A DNA stretch of 64,000 nucleotides from 2-02-FULL-66-14 sp037443705 (GCA_037443705.1 JBBINV010000003.1:42998-106997); one strand, 5' to 3'. Counted from the stretch's first letter, positions 24,695 through 33,464 are shown. Numbers and translations are program-made. The notes: generated from the sequence alone by a model not told the origin.

Positions 24695-26125
24695 GTGACT
24701 TATACATCAGTGCCGGCCGGCGAAGCCCTGGTCTGGTTCCGGCGCGACCTGCGCGACTTCGACCACGCGGCGCTCGCCGCCGCGCGCGGGGCGCATGCGA
24801 CCGCGCATTGCGCGTTCGTGTTCGATACCGAAATCCTCGAAGCGTTCGCCGCGCGCGCCGACCGGCGCGTCACCTTCATCTGGGAGAGCGTGCGGGAACT
24901 GAAGGCCGCGCTCGAGGCTGCGGGCGGGGGGCTGCACGTCCTTCACGGCCGGGCGCGCGAGGAGATTCCAAAGCTCGCGGCGCGGCTCGGCGTGGCCGCG
25001 GTGTACGCGAACCGCGACTACGAGCCGCAGGCGATCGCGCGCGACGCGGAGGTCGCGGAGCGGCTGCGCGAAGCCGGCATCGGCTTTCGCACCCGCAAGG
25101 ACCAGGTCATCTTCGAGCTCGACGAGGTGCGCACGCGCTCGGGCGGGCCGTTCTCGGTGTTCACCCCCTACAAGCGGGCCTGGCTTGCGAAGCTCGAGCC
25201 CCGCGACCTCGCGGCGTGCGAGCCCGGTCGGGGGCAAGGCCGGCTCGCGCCGGTCCAGCCGCAGCCGATGCCCTCGCTCGAGGCGATCGGCTTCCGGCGC
25301 GCGGAGCCCGGCCTGCCGGCAGGAATGTCAGGCGGGGCGCGCCTGTGGAAGAAGTTCCGCGCGCGCCTGGCGCAGTACGGCACGACGCGCGACTTCCCGG
25401 CGCTCGAAGGCACCTCGCGGCTCTCGGTGCACCTTCGCTTCGGCACGGTGTCGATCCGCGAGCTCGTGCGCTACGCGCGCTCGAGCCGCAGCGCAGGCGC
25501 CGCGGCCTGGCTCGCGGAGCTCATCTGGCGCGAGTTCTATTTCGCGGTCCTCGCCGCGCGGCCCGATGTGGTCAGGCATGCCTTCCGGCGGGGGCTCGAC
25601 CGGCTGCGCTGGGACGACGACGAGCGCCTCTGGCGCGCCTGGTGCGAGGGGCGCACGGGCTACCCGCTCGTCGACGCCGCCATGCGCGAGCTCAATGCCA
25701 CCGGCGCGATGCACAATCGGCTGCGCATGGTCACGGCCTCCTTCCTCGTCAAGGATCTCGGCATCGACTGGCGCCGCGGCGAGCGCTACTTCGCCGAGCG
25801 GCTGCTCGACTACGACCTCGCGGCGAACAACGGCGGCTGGCAGTGGTGCGCCTCGACCGGCTGCGACGCGCAGCCCTGGTTTCGCATCTTCAACCCCGTG
25901 TCGCAATCCGAGCGCTTCGATCCGCAGGGCGCCTACATCCGGCGCTGGGTGCCGGAGCTTGCGCGCGTGCCCGAGGCGCGCGTGCACGCGCCCTGGGCGA
26001 TGGCGCCGCTCGAGCAACAGGCCGCCGGATGCATCATTGGCCGTGACTACCCGCACCCGGTGGTGCGCCATGAGGAGGCGCGCCGGCGCACCCTCGAACG
26101 CTATCGCGCGGTGAGGGTGGTGTGA
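24695..26125 (+). CDS. phrB: Deoxyribodipyrimidine photolyase (class I CPD)
   Basis: Light-driven repair of cyclobutane pyrimidine dimers. The N-terminal antenna domain begins ALVWFRRDLRDFDHAAL; the C-terminal FAD domain has TGYPLVDAAMRELNATGAMHNRLRMVTASFLVKDL and NNGGWQWCASTGCDAQPWFRIFNP, the active-site signatures of class I enzymes. 476 residues. GTG start at 24695; GTG at 24710 is possible. It overlaps the tspO gene by GTGA. Confidence 0.95.
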   Translation: MTYTSVPAGEALVWFRRDLRDFDHAALAAARGAHATAHCAFVFDTEILEAFAARADRRVTFIWESVRELKAALEAAGGGLHVLHGRAREEIPKLAARLGVAAVYANRDYEPQAIARDAEVAERLREAGIGFRTRKDQVIFELDEVRTRSGGPFSVFTPYKRAWLAKLEPRDLAACEPGRGQGRLAPVQPQPMPSLEAIGFRRAEPGLPAGMSGGARLWKKFRARLAQYGTTRDFPALEGTSRLSVHLRFGTVSIRELVRYARSSRSAGAAAWLAELIWREFYFAVLAARPDVVRHAFRRGLDRLRWDDDERLWRAWCEGRTGYPLVDAAMRELNATGAMHNRLRMVTASFLVKDLGIDWRRGERYFAERLLDYDLAANNGGWQWCASTGCDAQPWFRIFNPVSQSERFDPQGAYIRRWVPELARVPEARVHAPWAMAPLEQQAAGCIIGRDYPHPVVRHEEARRRTLERYRAVRVV

Positions 26126-26592
26126 GGCGCGATGCGGCGGGACTGGGGGCATTTCTTGCGCTCTGCCTGGGCGTCGGCGCGCTGGGGGGCTTCGCCACCG
26201 CGCAAAGCGTCGGCACGTGGTACCAGGGGCTCGCCAAGCCGCCGTTCAATCCGCCCGACTGGGTGTTCGCGCCGGTCTGGACAACACTCTATGTGCTGAT
26301 CGCCGTTGCCGGCTGGCGCGTCTGGCGGGCTCGGGGCCTTGCAGGCGCGCGCGTGGCGATGGCCGTCTACGCGGCGCAGCTCGCGCTCAATCTCGCATGG
26401 TCATGGCTGTTCTTTGGCGGGCGCATGATTGGCGCGGCGATGGCGGAAATCGTCGCGCTGCTCGCCGCGATCGTGACGAATGCGCTGCTCTTTTGGCGCA
26501 TCGACCGGGTGGCCGGGTGGCTCCTCGCGCCCTACGCGGCGTGGGTCGCGTTCGCCTGCCTGCTCAACTTCGCGCTGTGGCGCCTCAACTGA
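26122..26592 (+). CDS. tspO: TspO/MBR-family protein
   Basis: Five-helix membrane protein of 156 residues that binds tetrapyrroles and related ligands. Family marks are WYQGLAKPPFNPPDWVFAPVWTTLYVLIAVAGWRVW and LNLAWSWLFFGGRM. GTG start overlaps the photolyase stop, so it is co-transcribed with a light-dependent repair enzyme; a role in photo-oxidative or porphyrin stress is a reasonable inference. Confidence 0.93.
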   Translation: MRRDAAGLGAFLALCLGVGALGGFATAQSVGTWYQGLAKPPFNPPDWVFAPVWTTLYVLIAVAGWRVWRARGLAGARVAMAVYAAQLALNLAWSWLFFGGRMIGAAMAEIVALLAAIVTNALLFWRIDRVAGWLLAPYAAWVAFACLLNFALWRLN

Positions 26593-26623
26593 TGCATGCA
26601 GGCAGGCCTCTGCGCAGGGAAAA

Positions 26624-26673
26624 CGCAGGGCTTCGGCGCCTCTTGCCGGGCGTCGGCGGGTGAGGGCGGGCCG
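26624..26673. repeat. 50-base dispersed repeat, copy 2
   Basis: Same element as at 23549-23598, with an identical 19-base end (GGCGGGTGAGGGCGGGCCG at 26655-26673) and scattered differences before it. It lies between tspO and the broken XRE antitoxin. Confidence 0.55.
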
Positions 26674-26725
26674 GATGGTCAATTTCCCGCGGCGCACGCA
26701 CACAGTGGTGTACAGGCGGGCGCCG

Positions 26726-26824
26726 GACATCACGCCTCGGGAAGTGGCGCAGGTTCGTCAGAAGCTGAGGCTTTCGAGGTCTTTCTTTGCGGCGTACCCG
26801 CGCACGAATCCGCGCACCTTGATT
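26726..26824 (+). pseudogene. XRE-type (HigA/NadS-like) antitoxin fragment
   Basis: The frame at 26726 reads DITPREVAQVRQKLRLSRSF and FAAYPRTNPRTL, which matches the start of the HTH domain of HigA/NadS-like antitoxins. The expected continuation (a WEQG-like turn and helix 5) is missing; the sequence runs into the convergent substrate-binding gene, which ends exactly there. No toxin gene is adjacent. A decayed, truncated remnant. Confidence 0.6.
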
Positions 26825-27571
26825 TCAGGAATCTCCCACCTTCGGCGCGACGGTGAGTCCATGCGCGCCGTGGCGCTCGATCGCCTGCGCTACGAAGCCC
26901 GAGCGCTTCACGTCCTCGACGAATTCGCGCAAGTAGGCGGCGCCGGCGGGGCGGCCTTTCGGCGTGCCGATCGCCTGCTGGACGGCGGTGAAGCGCCCCG
27001 GGAGCACGCGCGCGCCGGGGAGCTTGCTGACGTCGGTCTCCAGGCGCGGGCGCAGGCCGGCAAGGGCGTCGAGCTTGTCGGCTACGAAGCGCTCGTAGGA
27101 GGCATCGAGGCCTTCGGCGCGCACGAGCGTGGCGTTCGCGAGCGTGCGACTGAGGTACAGGTCGTACGCACTTCTCGCCGACACCGAAATGCGCACGCCC
27201 TTGCGATCCACGTCCGCGATGCTCTGAATCGGGGAGCCGGCGGGCACGAGGTACGTGCATTCGATCTCCACGTATGCGGGCGTGAAGTCGATGGTCCCCG
27301 CGCGCGCGGGCTCGGCGCCGAGAAATCCGACGTCCCAGGCGCCGCTCGGTGCGGCATCGGCAAGCTGCGGGGGAGATTCGTAGGTCACGAACTCGACCTT
27401 CGCGCCGAGGCGCCGCGCGAGCTCGCGCGCCATGTCAACCGCGACGCCGCTTGGATCGTTTAGCGCAGAAGCCTTGTTGACCAGAAGGAAATTGGCGCGG
27501 TTCAGGCCGGCGCGCAGCGTGCCCGCCGGAGCAAGCTCGATTCGCGCGGCGTTCACAGAGGTTTCGGGCAT
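26825..27571 (-). CDS. Periplasmic-binding-like (SBP_bac_3) protein without signal peptide
   Basis: 248 residues with the family-3 solute-binding fold: GTLRAGLNRANFLLVNK, GVAVDMARELARRLGAKVEFVTYESPPQLADAAPSGAWDVGFLGAEPARA and FTPAYVEIECTYLVPAGSPI, plus GVRISVSARSAYDLYLSR. The N-terminus (PETSVNAARIELAPAG) is not a signal peptide, so the protein is either cytoplasmic or starts further upstream in a form not visible here. No permease or ATPase gene is adjacent. Ligand unknown, probably an amino-acid-like molecule. Confidence 0.82.
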   Translation of the reverse strand: MPETSVNAARIELAPAGTLRAGLNRANFLLVNKASALNDPSGVAVDMARELARRLGAKVEFVTYESPPQLADAAPSGAWDVGFLGAEPARAGTIDFTPAYVEIECTYLVPAGSPIQSIADVDRKGVRISVSARSAYDLYLSRTLANATLVRAEGLDASYERFVADKLDALAGLRPRLETDVSKLPGARVLPGRFTAVQQAIGTPKGRPAGAAYLREFVEDVKRSGFVAQAIERHGAHGLTVAPKVGDS

Positions 27572-27668
27572 GGTTTCGCTCGCTGTCCGGGACCGGGAAA
27601 AATCGTGCGATTTGTACTATGAAACCGCGCGCCAGGGTCTAATATTTCGAGCGCACAGGAGGCGAGCC

Positions 27669-28139
27669 ATGAACCCGGGATTTCTGAGTGCGGTCGTCGC
27701 TTTCACGCTGGCCGCGGCGGCGCCGGCGTTCGCCGAGAAGCCCGAGTGGGCCGGCGGCGGCAAAGGCAAGGGCAAGGGCCACGCGGCGAAGGAAGAGCCC
27801 GGCCCCGTCCGCGGCGCGCGCGTGGAGAGATATTTTGCCGACAGCCACCGCACCTACGTGCGCGAGTTCTACGTGCAGGAGCATCGCTCGGGCTTCTGCC
27901 CGCCGGGCCTGGCGAAGAAGCGCAACGGCTGCATGCCCCCCGGGCAGGCGAAGAAGTGGCGCATGGGGCAGCGGCTGCCGCGCGACGCCGTGATGTACGA
28001 GCTCGAGCCCGCGCTCGTGGCGAAAATCGGCGCGCCGCCGCCGGGATACAGGTTCGTGCGCGTCGCCTCCGACATCCTCATGACCGCGATCGGCACCGGC
28101 ATGGTGGTCGATGCGATCGAGGACCTCGGGCGCCTCTAG
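27669..28139 (+). CDS. RcnB-like periplasmic protein
   Basis: 156-residue exported protein. The signal peptide ends APAFA/EK. The middle is Gly/Lys-rich, followed by HRSGFCPPGLAKKRNGCMPPGQAKKWRMGQRLPRD and a C-terminal domain (YELEPALVAKIGAPPPGYRFVRVASDILMTAIGTGMVVDAIEDL) typical of RcnB-type proteins, some of which act in nickel/cobalt homeostasis. The ATG at 27669 has AGGAGGCGAG before it. No rcnA efflux gene nearby, so the metal role is unproven. Confidence 0.8.
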   Translation: MNPGFLSAVVAFTLAAAAPAFAEKPEWAGGGKGKGKGHAAKEEPGPVRGARVERYFADSHRTYVREFYVQEHRSGFCPPGLAKKRNGCMPPGQAKKWRMGQRLPRDAVMYELEPALVAKIGAPPPGYRFVRVASDILMTAIGTGMVVDAIEDLGRL

Positions 28140-28175
28140 TCGCGCCGCCGCAGCGTTCGGCTACACTTTCCTGCC

Positions 28176-29489
28176 GTGACGGCTCGCGCGCTGCTGCTCG
28201 GATGGCTTTTGATCGGACTGCCCGCGGCGGCGCAGCTGCCGGCGATCGCCACGCGCGACGGCGTGCCCACGCTCGCGCCGGTCATCGAGCGCGTAGCGCC
28301 CGCGGTGGTGAACATCGCTGTGCTCCAGCGAAGCCCCGAGGAGCAGAACCCCCTGCTGCGCGATCCGTTCTTCCGCCGTTTCTTCGGCCTGCCCGACCGG
28401 CCGCAGGGCCAGGTGTCGGCGGGCTCGGGCGTGATCGTGGACGCGAAGAACGGCTACGTGATCACCAACCACCACGTCGTGAAGGATGCGCGCGAGATTG
28501 CGGTCGCGCTGAAGGATAATCGCCGCTTTCCGGCGAAGCTGGTGGGCTCGGACGCGGGCACCGATATCGCGCTGCTCAAAATCGAGGCGCAGAACCTCAC
28601 GGAGTTGAAGTTCGGGAATTCGGACGCGCTTGCGGTGGGCGACTTCGTGGTCGCGATCGGCAATCCCTTCGGCATCGGCCAGACCGTGACTTCGGGGATC
28701 GTCTCGGCGCTCGGCCGCTCGGGCCTCTCGCCCGAAGGCTACGAAGATTTCATCCAGACCGATGCGCCGATCAATCCCGGCAACTCGGGCGGCGCGCTCG
28801 TCAACCTGAAGGGAGAACTCGTCGGGATCAACTCCGCGATCATCGGCCCGGCGGGAGGTAACGTCGGCATCGGTTTCGCCGTACCCTCGAACATGGCGCA
28901 CGCGGTGATGCAGCAGCTCGCGCGATTCGGCGAGGTGCGGCGCGGGCGTCTGGGGATCGTCATGCAGGACATCCCGGGAAGAGACGGCGCACAGGTGGCC
29001 GAAGTCGCGCCGGGCTCGCCTGCCGAGCGCGCGGGCCTCAGGGCGGGCGACATCGTCACGGCGCTGAACGGGCGGCCGGTGCGCGCGGCGGCCGAGCTTC
29101 GCGCGCAGCTCGGCGTGATCCCCGCGGGCGAGACGGTGGAAATCCGGCTCGTGCGCTCGGGCGAGACGCGCACGGTGCGCGCGCGGATCGGCGAGGTCGA
29201 GCCCGGCAAGTCCGCGGGCGGGAAGGCGATCGGCGAACTTCCGGGCGCCGCGTTCGCCGACGGCGAGCGCAGCGGCGCGCGGGGCAGGGAAAAGGTCGTC
29301 GTAGTGACCGCGATCGAGCCCGGCTCGCCCGCGTTCGAGGCGGGCCTCAGGCCGGGCGATCTCGTGATCGGCGTCAACCGGCGGCGCGTGGGAACGGTCG
29401 CCGAGCTGGGAAAGGCGCTGGCGGGCACCAGGCGCGCCTCGCTCAACGTCGTGCGCGGGGACTTCCTGCTGACGATCCCGGTGAAGTAG
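28176..29489 (+). CDS. degQ: Periplasmic serine protease of the DegP/DegQ (HtrA) family
   Basis: 437-residue HtrA protease for periplasmic quality control. Signal peptide (about residues 1-20, ending PAAAQ), trypsin-like domain with the triad His100 (ITNHHVV), Asp130 (GTDIALLK) and Ser204 (NPGNSGGALVN), then two PDZ domains (about 240-320 and 355-437; second begins EPGSPAFEAGLRPGDLVIGVNRRR). Start GTG at 28176. It converges with spoT with no gap at all. Confidence 0.94.
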   Translation: MTARALLLGWLLIGLPAAAQLPAIATRDGVPTLAPVIERVAPAVVNIAVLQRSPEEQNPLLRDPFFRRFFGLPDRPQGQVSAGSGVIVDAKNGYVITNHHVVKDAREIAVALKDNRRFPAKLVGSDAGTDIALLKIEAQNLTELKFGNSDALAVGDFVVAIGNPFGIGQTVTSGIVSALGRSGLSPEGYEDFIQTDAPINPGNSGGALVNLKGELVGINSAIIGPAGGNVGIGFAVPSNMAHAVMQQLARFGEVRRGRLGIVMQDIPGRDGAQVAEVAPGSPAERAGLRAGDIVTALNGRPVRAAAELRAQLGVIPAGETVEIRLVRSGETRTVRARIGEVEPGKSAGGKAIGELPGAAFADGERSGARGREKVVVVTAIEPGSPAFEAGLRPGDLVIGVNRRRVGTVAELGKALAGTRRASLNVVRGDFLLTIPVK

Positions 29490-31613
29490 CTACTCGCGCT
29501 CGCGCGCGAGCTTCTGCACGTCGGGCAGGCGCCGCAGCGCGCGCATGACGCGCGCGAGGTGCCGGCGGTTGGCGACTTCGAGCACGAAATGCATGGTGGT
29601 GAAGACCGCCCGGTCCTCCTCCATGCTGATCGAGTCGATGTTGGAGCCGGCTTCCGCAATCTCGGAGGCGACGCGCGCGAGCACGCCGCGCTGGTTCGCC
29701 ACCGTCACGCGCACGGCCGCCTGGAAGAGCCGCGTGGTCGTGCGGTCCCACTCCACGTCGATCCACTGCTCGGGCTCGATCCGGCGCGAGCGCTCGGCGG
29801 CGCGGCACTCGATCGCGTGCACCACGAGCCCCTGGCCCTTCTTGATCGAGCCCACGATCTGGTCCCCCGGGATCGGGCGGCAGCAGGTGGCAAGCTGCAC
29901 TGCCATGCCTTCGGTGCCGCGGATCACGACGCTCGCCGCTGCCGGCCGCGGCGCGGCCCGCACCTCGTCCCGCTCGGCGTGGCGCAAGAGCCGCCGCGCG
30001 ACCACTGCGGGCAGGCGCTTGCCGAGGCCGATGTCGGCGAGCACTTCCTGGCGCGAGCGCGCGCCGGTGTCGCGCACCACGCGCTCCCAGCTCGCGTCGT
30101 CGATCGCCACGGGCGAGGAACCCGCCGCGCGCAGTGCGTGCTCGAGCAGCCGCTCGCCGAGCGCGGCCGACTCCTCGTACTGCATGGTCTTCAGGAAATG
30201 GCGGATGTTGGACCGCGCCTTCCCGGTGCGCACGTACTGGATCCAGGCGGGGTTGGGCTTGGCGTGGCTCGCGGTGATGATTTCGATGCGGTCGCCGTTC
30301 CTGAGCTCCGAGCGAAGCGGGACGAGCTCGCCGTTCACCTTGGCCGCGACGCAGCGGTTGCCGATGTCGGTGTGCACGGCGTAGGCGAAATCGACCGCAG
30401 TGGCGCCGCGAGGCAGCGACATGATGCGGCCCTTGGGCGTGAAGACGTATACCTCATCGGGGAAGAGGTCGACCTTCACGTGCTCGAGGAACTCCTGCGA
30501 GTCGCCCGCCTGGCTCTGGATCTCGAGCAGCGACTGCAGCCACTGGTGGGTCTGCTTCTGCAGGTCCGAGAGCGACACCGATTCTTCCTTGTACATCCAG
30601 TGCGAGGCGACCCCGGCATCGGCGATGCGGTGCATGTGCTCGGTGCGGATCTGGATCTCGACCGGCAGGCCGAAGGGGCCGATCAGCGCCGTGTGCAGCG
30701 ACTGGTAGCCGTTCGCCTTCGGGATCGCGATGTAGTCCTTGAACTTTCCGGGGATGGGCTTGTACAGCCCGTGCAGCGCCCCGAGCGCGAGATAGCACGA
30801 CGGCGTGTCCTTCACCACCACGCGAAAGCCGTAGATGTCATGCACCTCCGAGAACGACAGGTGCTTCTCGATCATCTTGCGGTAGGTGGAATACAGGTGC
30901 TTCTCGCGGCCGCTCACCGCCGCGTCGATCCCGGCTTCCGCCAGCCGGGCGCGGATCGCTTCCAGCGCCTTTCCGACCACCTCGCGCCGGTTGCCGCGCG
31001 CCGCGCGCGTCGCCTTGGAGAGCACGCGATGGCGAAGCGGGTAAAGGTGCGCGAACGCGAGCTCCTGCAGCTCGTGGTAGATCGCGTTCAGGCCCAGGCG
31101 ATTCGCGATCGGCGCGTAGATCTCCATCGTCTCGCGCGCGACGCGCCGGCGCTTGGCGGGCGCCACCGCGCCCAGCGTGCGCATGTTGTGCAGGCGGTCG
31201 GCGAGCTTGATCAGGATGACGCGCACGTCGCGCGCCATCGCGAGCAGCATCTTGCGGAAGTTCTCGGCCTGCGCGTCCTCGGCCGACTGGAACTCGATGC
31301 GGTCGAGCTTGGAGACTCCGTCCACGAGCTCGGCCACGGGCCTGCCGAAGGTTTCCACGATCTCGGCCTTGGTGACCGAGGTGTCCTCCATCACGTCGTG
31401 CAGCAGCGCCGCCATGAGCGCCTGGCCGTCCAGCCGCCAGCCCGCGAGGATCTCGGCCACCGCGAGCGGGTGCGAGATGTAGGGTTCGCCGGACTGGCGC
31501 GTCTGCCCGGCGTGGGCGGCCTCCGAGAACCGGTAGGCTTCGGAAAGGCGCGCGACGTCCGCCGGCTTCAGGTAGCCGAAGCGCGACTCATCGAGGGCCT
31601 GTACGACCGCCAT
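29490..31613 (-). CDS. spoT: Bifunctional (p)ppGpp synthetase/hydrolase
   Basis: 707-residue RelA/SpoT homologue controlling the stringent response. The HD hydrolase domain is intact (HAGQTRQSGEPYISHPLAVAEIL, LLHDVMEDT, RLHNMRTL); the synthetase domain has REKHLYSTYRKM and YGFRVVV, plus YQSLHTALIGPFGLPVEIQIRT. TGS (YVFTPKGRIMSLPRGATAVDFAYAVH) and ACT (VRVTVANQRGVLARVASEIAEAGSNIDS) regulatory domains follow. It lies downstream of gmk and rpoZ, the usual gmk-rpoZ-spoT order. Confidence 0.96.
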   Translation of the reverse strand: MAVVQALDESRFGYLKPADVARLSEAYRFSEAAHAGQTRQSGEPYISHPLAVAEILAGWRLDGQALMAALLHDVMEDTSVTKAEIVETFGRPVAELVDGVSKLDRIEFQSAEDAQAENFRKMLLAMARDVRVILIKLADRLHNMRTLGAVAPAKRRRVARETMEIYAPIANRLGLNAIYHELQELAFAHLYPLRHRVLSKATRAARGNRREVVGKALEAIRARLAEAGIDAAVSGREKHLYSTYRKMIEKHLSFSEVHDIYGFRVVVKDTPSCYLALGALHGLYKPIPGKFKDYIAIPKANGYQSLHTALIGPFGLPVEIQIRTEHMHRIADAGVASHWMYKEESVSLSDLQKQTHQWLQSLLEIQSQAGDSQEFLEHVKVDLFPDEVYVFTPKGRIMSLPRGATAVDFAYAVHTDIGNRCVAAKVNGELVPLRSELRNGDRIEIITASHAKPNPAWIQYVRTGKARSNIRHFLKTMQYEESAALGERLLEHALRAAGSSPVAIDDASWERVVRDTGARSRQEVLADIGLGKRLPAVVARRLLRHAERDEVRAAPRPAAASVVIRGTEGMAVQLATCCRPIPGDQIVGSIKKGQGLVVHAIECRAAERSRRIEPEQWIDVEWDRTTTRLFQAAVRVTVANQRGVLARVASEIAEAGSNIDSISMEEDRAVFTTMHFVLEVANRRHLARVMRALRRLPDVQKLARERE

Positions 31614-31619
31614 GCGGGG

Positions 31620-31625
31620 AGATTA
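31620..31625 (-). promoter_or_regulatory. -10-like hexamer just before spoT
   Basis: On the minus strand TAATCT ends 6 bases before the spoT ATG, the same geometry as at yebC, ruvB and tolB. It would give spoT its own, leaderless transcript besides read-through from rpoZ. Confidence 0.3.
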
Positions 31626-31663
31626 ACGCCAAAACGGGGTTTCACCCCAGGTTTCCCCGGTCG

Positions 31664-31725
31664 ATCGGGGTCAGACTCGACTTTCCTGCCCCCCTTTTTT
31701 TCGGGAAGTCGAGTCTGACCCCGAT
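31664..31725. repeat. REP-like inverted repeat between rpoZ and spoT
   Basis: Arms 31664-31686 and 31703-31725 are reverse complements with one mismatch in 23 bases (core GGGGTCAGACTCGACTT), around a 16-base loop rich in C and T. It could fold as a strong RNA hairpin and so uncouple spoT from rpoZ. The sequence is unlike its surroundings and looks like a dispersed intergenic palindrome. Confidence 0.75.
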
Positions 31726-31727
31726 TC

Positions 31728-31952
31728 TCAAGGGGTCGGCGTTGGCGGGGTGGGGTTCTTGCGCAGTACTTCGGTGCCGACCTTGCCGCCCGCGATCTCG
31801 CGCAGCGCGATCACGGTGTGCTTGTCCTTGTTCGGCTCGACCAGGGGCGAGGCGCCGGCGCCGAGCTGGCGCGCGCGGTAAGTCGCCGCCAGCGTGAGCT
31901 GGAAGCGATTGGGGATTCTCTTCAGGCAGTCGTCTACGGTGATGCGGGCCAT
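31728..31952 (-). CDS. rpoZ: RNA polymerase omega subunit
   Basis: 74-residue omega subunit that helps RNA polymerase assembly and binds ppGpp. MARITVDDCLKRIPNRFQLTLAATYRARQL is diagnostic, as is the later KHTVIALREIAGGKVG. It lies 7 bases after gmk and upstream of spoT. Confidence 0.96.
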   Translation of the reverse strand: MARITVDDCLKRIPNRFQLTLAATYRARQLGAGASPLVEPNKDKHTVIALREIAGGKVGTEVLRKNPTPPTPTP

Positions 31953-31959
31953 GAGGTCT

Positions 31960-32544
31960 CTACTCGGGTGATTGGGTGCGGCGGCTTCGAAGACGCTCTA
32001 CGCGGATGATCGCCTTGAGATCCTCCAGGGCCGTCCGGAAGTCCTTGTTCATTATAGCGTATTCGAACTCCGCGGCGTGCGAGAGCTCTTCGGCGGCGTT
32101 CGCGAGGCGCGTGCGGATGACCGCGTCCGAGTCCTGGCCACGCGTACGCATCCGGCGTTCGAGCTCCTCTATCGAGGGCGGCAGGATGAAGATCCCGATG
32201 CAGCCCGGGACGAGGCGCCGCACCTGTTGCGCGCCCTGCCAGTCGATCTCGAGCACGAGGTCGTTGCCTTGCGCGAGCGCGCCGGCGACCACCGCCTGGG
32301 ACGTGCCGTAGCGGTTGCCGTGTACCTCGGCGCTCTCCAGGAACTCGCCGCGCTCGAGCATCGCGCGGAAAGCCGGATCGTCGATGAAATGGTATTCGCG
32401 CCCGTTCTTCTCCCCGGGGCGCGGCGCGCGTGTCGTATAGGAGATCGAGAGCTTCAGGGTCGGGTCTTCCTTCAGCAGCGCCTCGATCAGCGAGCTCTTG
32501 CCCGCGCCCGAAGGCGCCGTGATCACGAAAAGAAGGCCTCTCAT
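31960..32544 (-). CDS. gmk: Guanylate kinase
   Basis: Phosphorylates GMP to GDP. 194 residues with P-loop APSGAGKSS (10-18), the GMP-binding segment LSISYTTRAPRPGEKNGREYHFI and the lid EVHGNRYGTSQAVV. The ATG at 32544 overlaps the yicC stop as ATGA. Order yicC-gmk-rpoZ-spoT is the standard proteobacterial one. Confidence 0.96.
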   Translation of the reverse strand: MRGLLFVITAPSGAGKSSLIEALLKEDPTLKLSISYTTRAPRPGEKNGREYHFIDDPAFRAMLERGEFLESAEVHGNRYGTSQAVVAGALAQGNDLVLEIDWQGAQQVRRLVPGCIGIFILPPSIEELERRMRTRGQDSDAVIRTRLANAAEELSHAAEFEYAIMNKDFRTALEDLKAIIRVERLRSRRTQSPE

Positions 32545-33404
32545 TCGATGTTCTGCACCTGCTCGCGCATCTGCTCCACGAGGAGCTTCAATTCCAGCGC
32601 GCATTCGCCGATCTTCGCACCCGCGGCCTTGGACGCGAGCGTATTGGCCTCGCGGTTGAGCTCCTGGGCGAGGAAGTCCAGGCGTTTCCCCACCGCTCCC
32701 TCGGCACGCAGCGTCCGCTCGACCTCGTCCAGGTGCGCCCTGAGGCGCGTGAGCTCCTCGTCGACGTCGCTCTTCATCCCGAACACCGCGATCTCGGCGC
32801 GCACCCGCTCGTCGTCCGCGGCGCCGAGCGCCTCGCGCAGCCGCTCGGCGAGCTTCGCACGATACGCCGCGACCGCCTCGGGGACGAGCGGCCCGACTTC
32901 GGCGATCCTGCGGCGCATCTCGCCAACGCGCTCGAGAACGGCCGCCGCGAGCTTCACTCCCTCGCGCCGGCGCGCCGCGCACAATTCCTCGAGCGCCCGG
33001 CCGCAGGCCTCGAGCGCCGCGGCGCGCGTCTGCTCCTCGCTCACCGGGTCTTCCGCGATCACGCCCGGCCAGCGCAGCACGTCGGCGAGCCGAAGCGGCG
33101 CCGCTTCCGGGTACGCCTTCTGCGCTTCGCCTGCAAGACGCCGCAGCTGCGCGATCGCATCCGTGTTCAGGCGCTGTGGCGCCGCGCCCGTGGCCGGGCC
33201 GAACGAGACCCGGCACTCGACCTTGCCGCGCGCGATCCGTGCCGCGATCGCCTCGCGAAGCACCGGCTCCGCCGCGCGCAGCTCGTCCGCGATCCGGAAC
33301 TGGATGTCGAGATAACGGGAATTGACCGAGCGGAGCTCCGCCGTCACGGCGCGCCCGGAAACGTCGGCCGCGGCGGCGCCATAGCCGGTCATGCTCGCAA
33401 TCAT
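32541..33404 (-). CDS. yicC: YicC-family endoribonuclease
   Basis: 287-residue YicC protein; the E. coli member is an endoribonuclease acting on small RNAs. N-terminal MIASMTGYG and VNSRYLDIQFRI are the signature, and the C-terminal DUF1732 half has AVGKRLDFLAQELNREANTLASKA. The start at 33404 gives the canonical MIxSMTG N-terminus. Divergent from rph across 60 bases. Confidence 0.94.
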   Translation of the reverse strand: MIASMTGYGAAAADVSGRAVTAELRSVNSRYLDIQFRIADELRAAEPVLREAIAARIARGKVECRVSFGPATGAAPQRLNTDAIAQLRRLAGEAQKAYPEAAPLRLADVLRWPGVIAEDPVSEEQTRAAALEACGRALEELCAARRREGVKLAAAVLERVGEMRRRIAEVGPLVPEAVAAYRAKLAERLREALGAADDERVRAEIAVFGMKSDVDEELTRLRAHLDEVERTLRAEGAVGKRLDFLAQELNREANTLASKAAGAKIGECALELKLLVEQMREQVQNIE

Positions 33405-33464
33405 GTCGTGGAAGTGCGCCCGTGCGCACCGGAATTGCGGAATCGAGCGCGTATCATAGGGGAG

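Noticed and set aside
29559..31718. 719-codon plus-strand frame opposite spoT
   Set aside because: Low-complexity Arg/His/Asp/Val composition with no family motifs; it is the antisense shadow of spoT in GC-rich DNA.
31664..31725. CRISPR repeat or attenuator leader
   Set aside because: A single inverted repeat with no spacer-repeat periodicity and no leader peptide.
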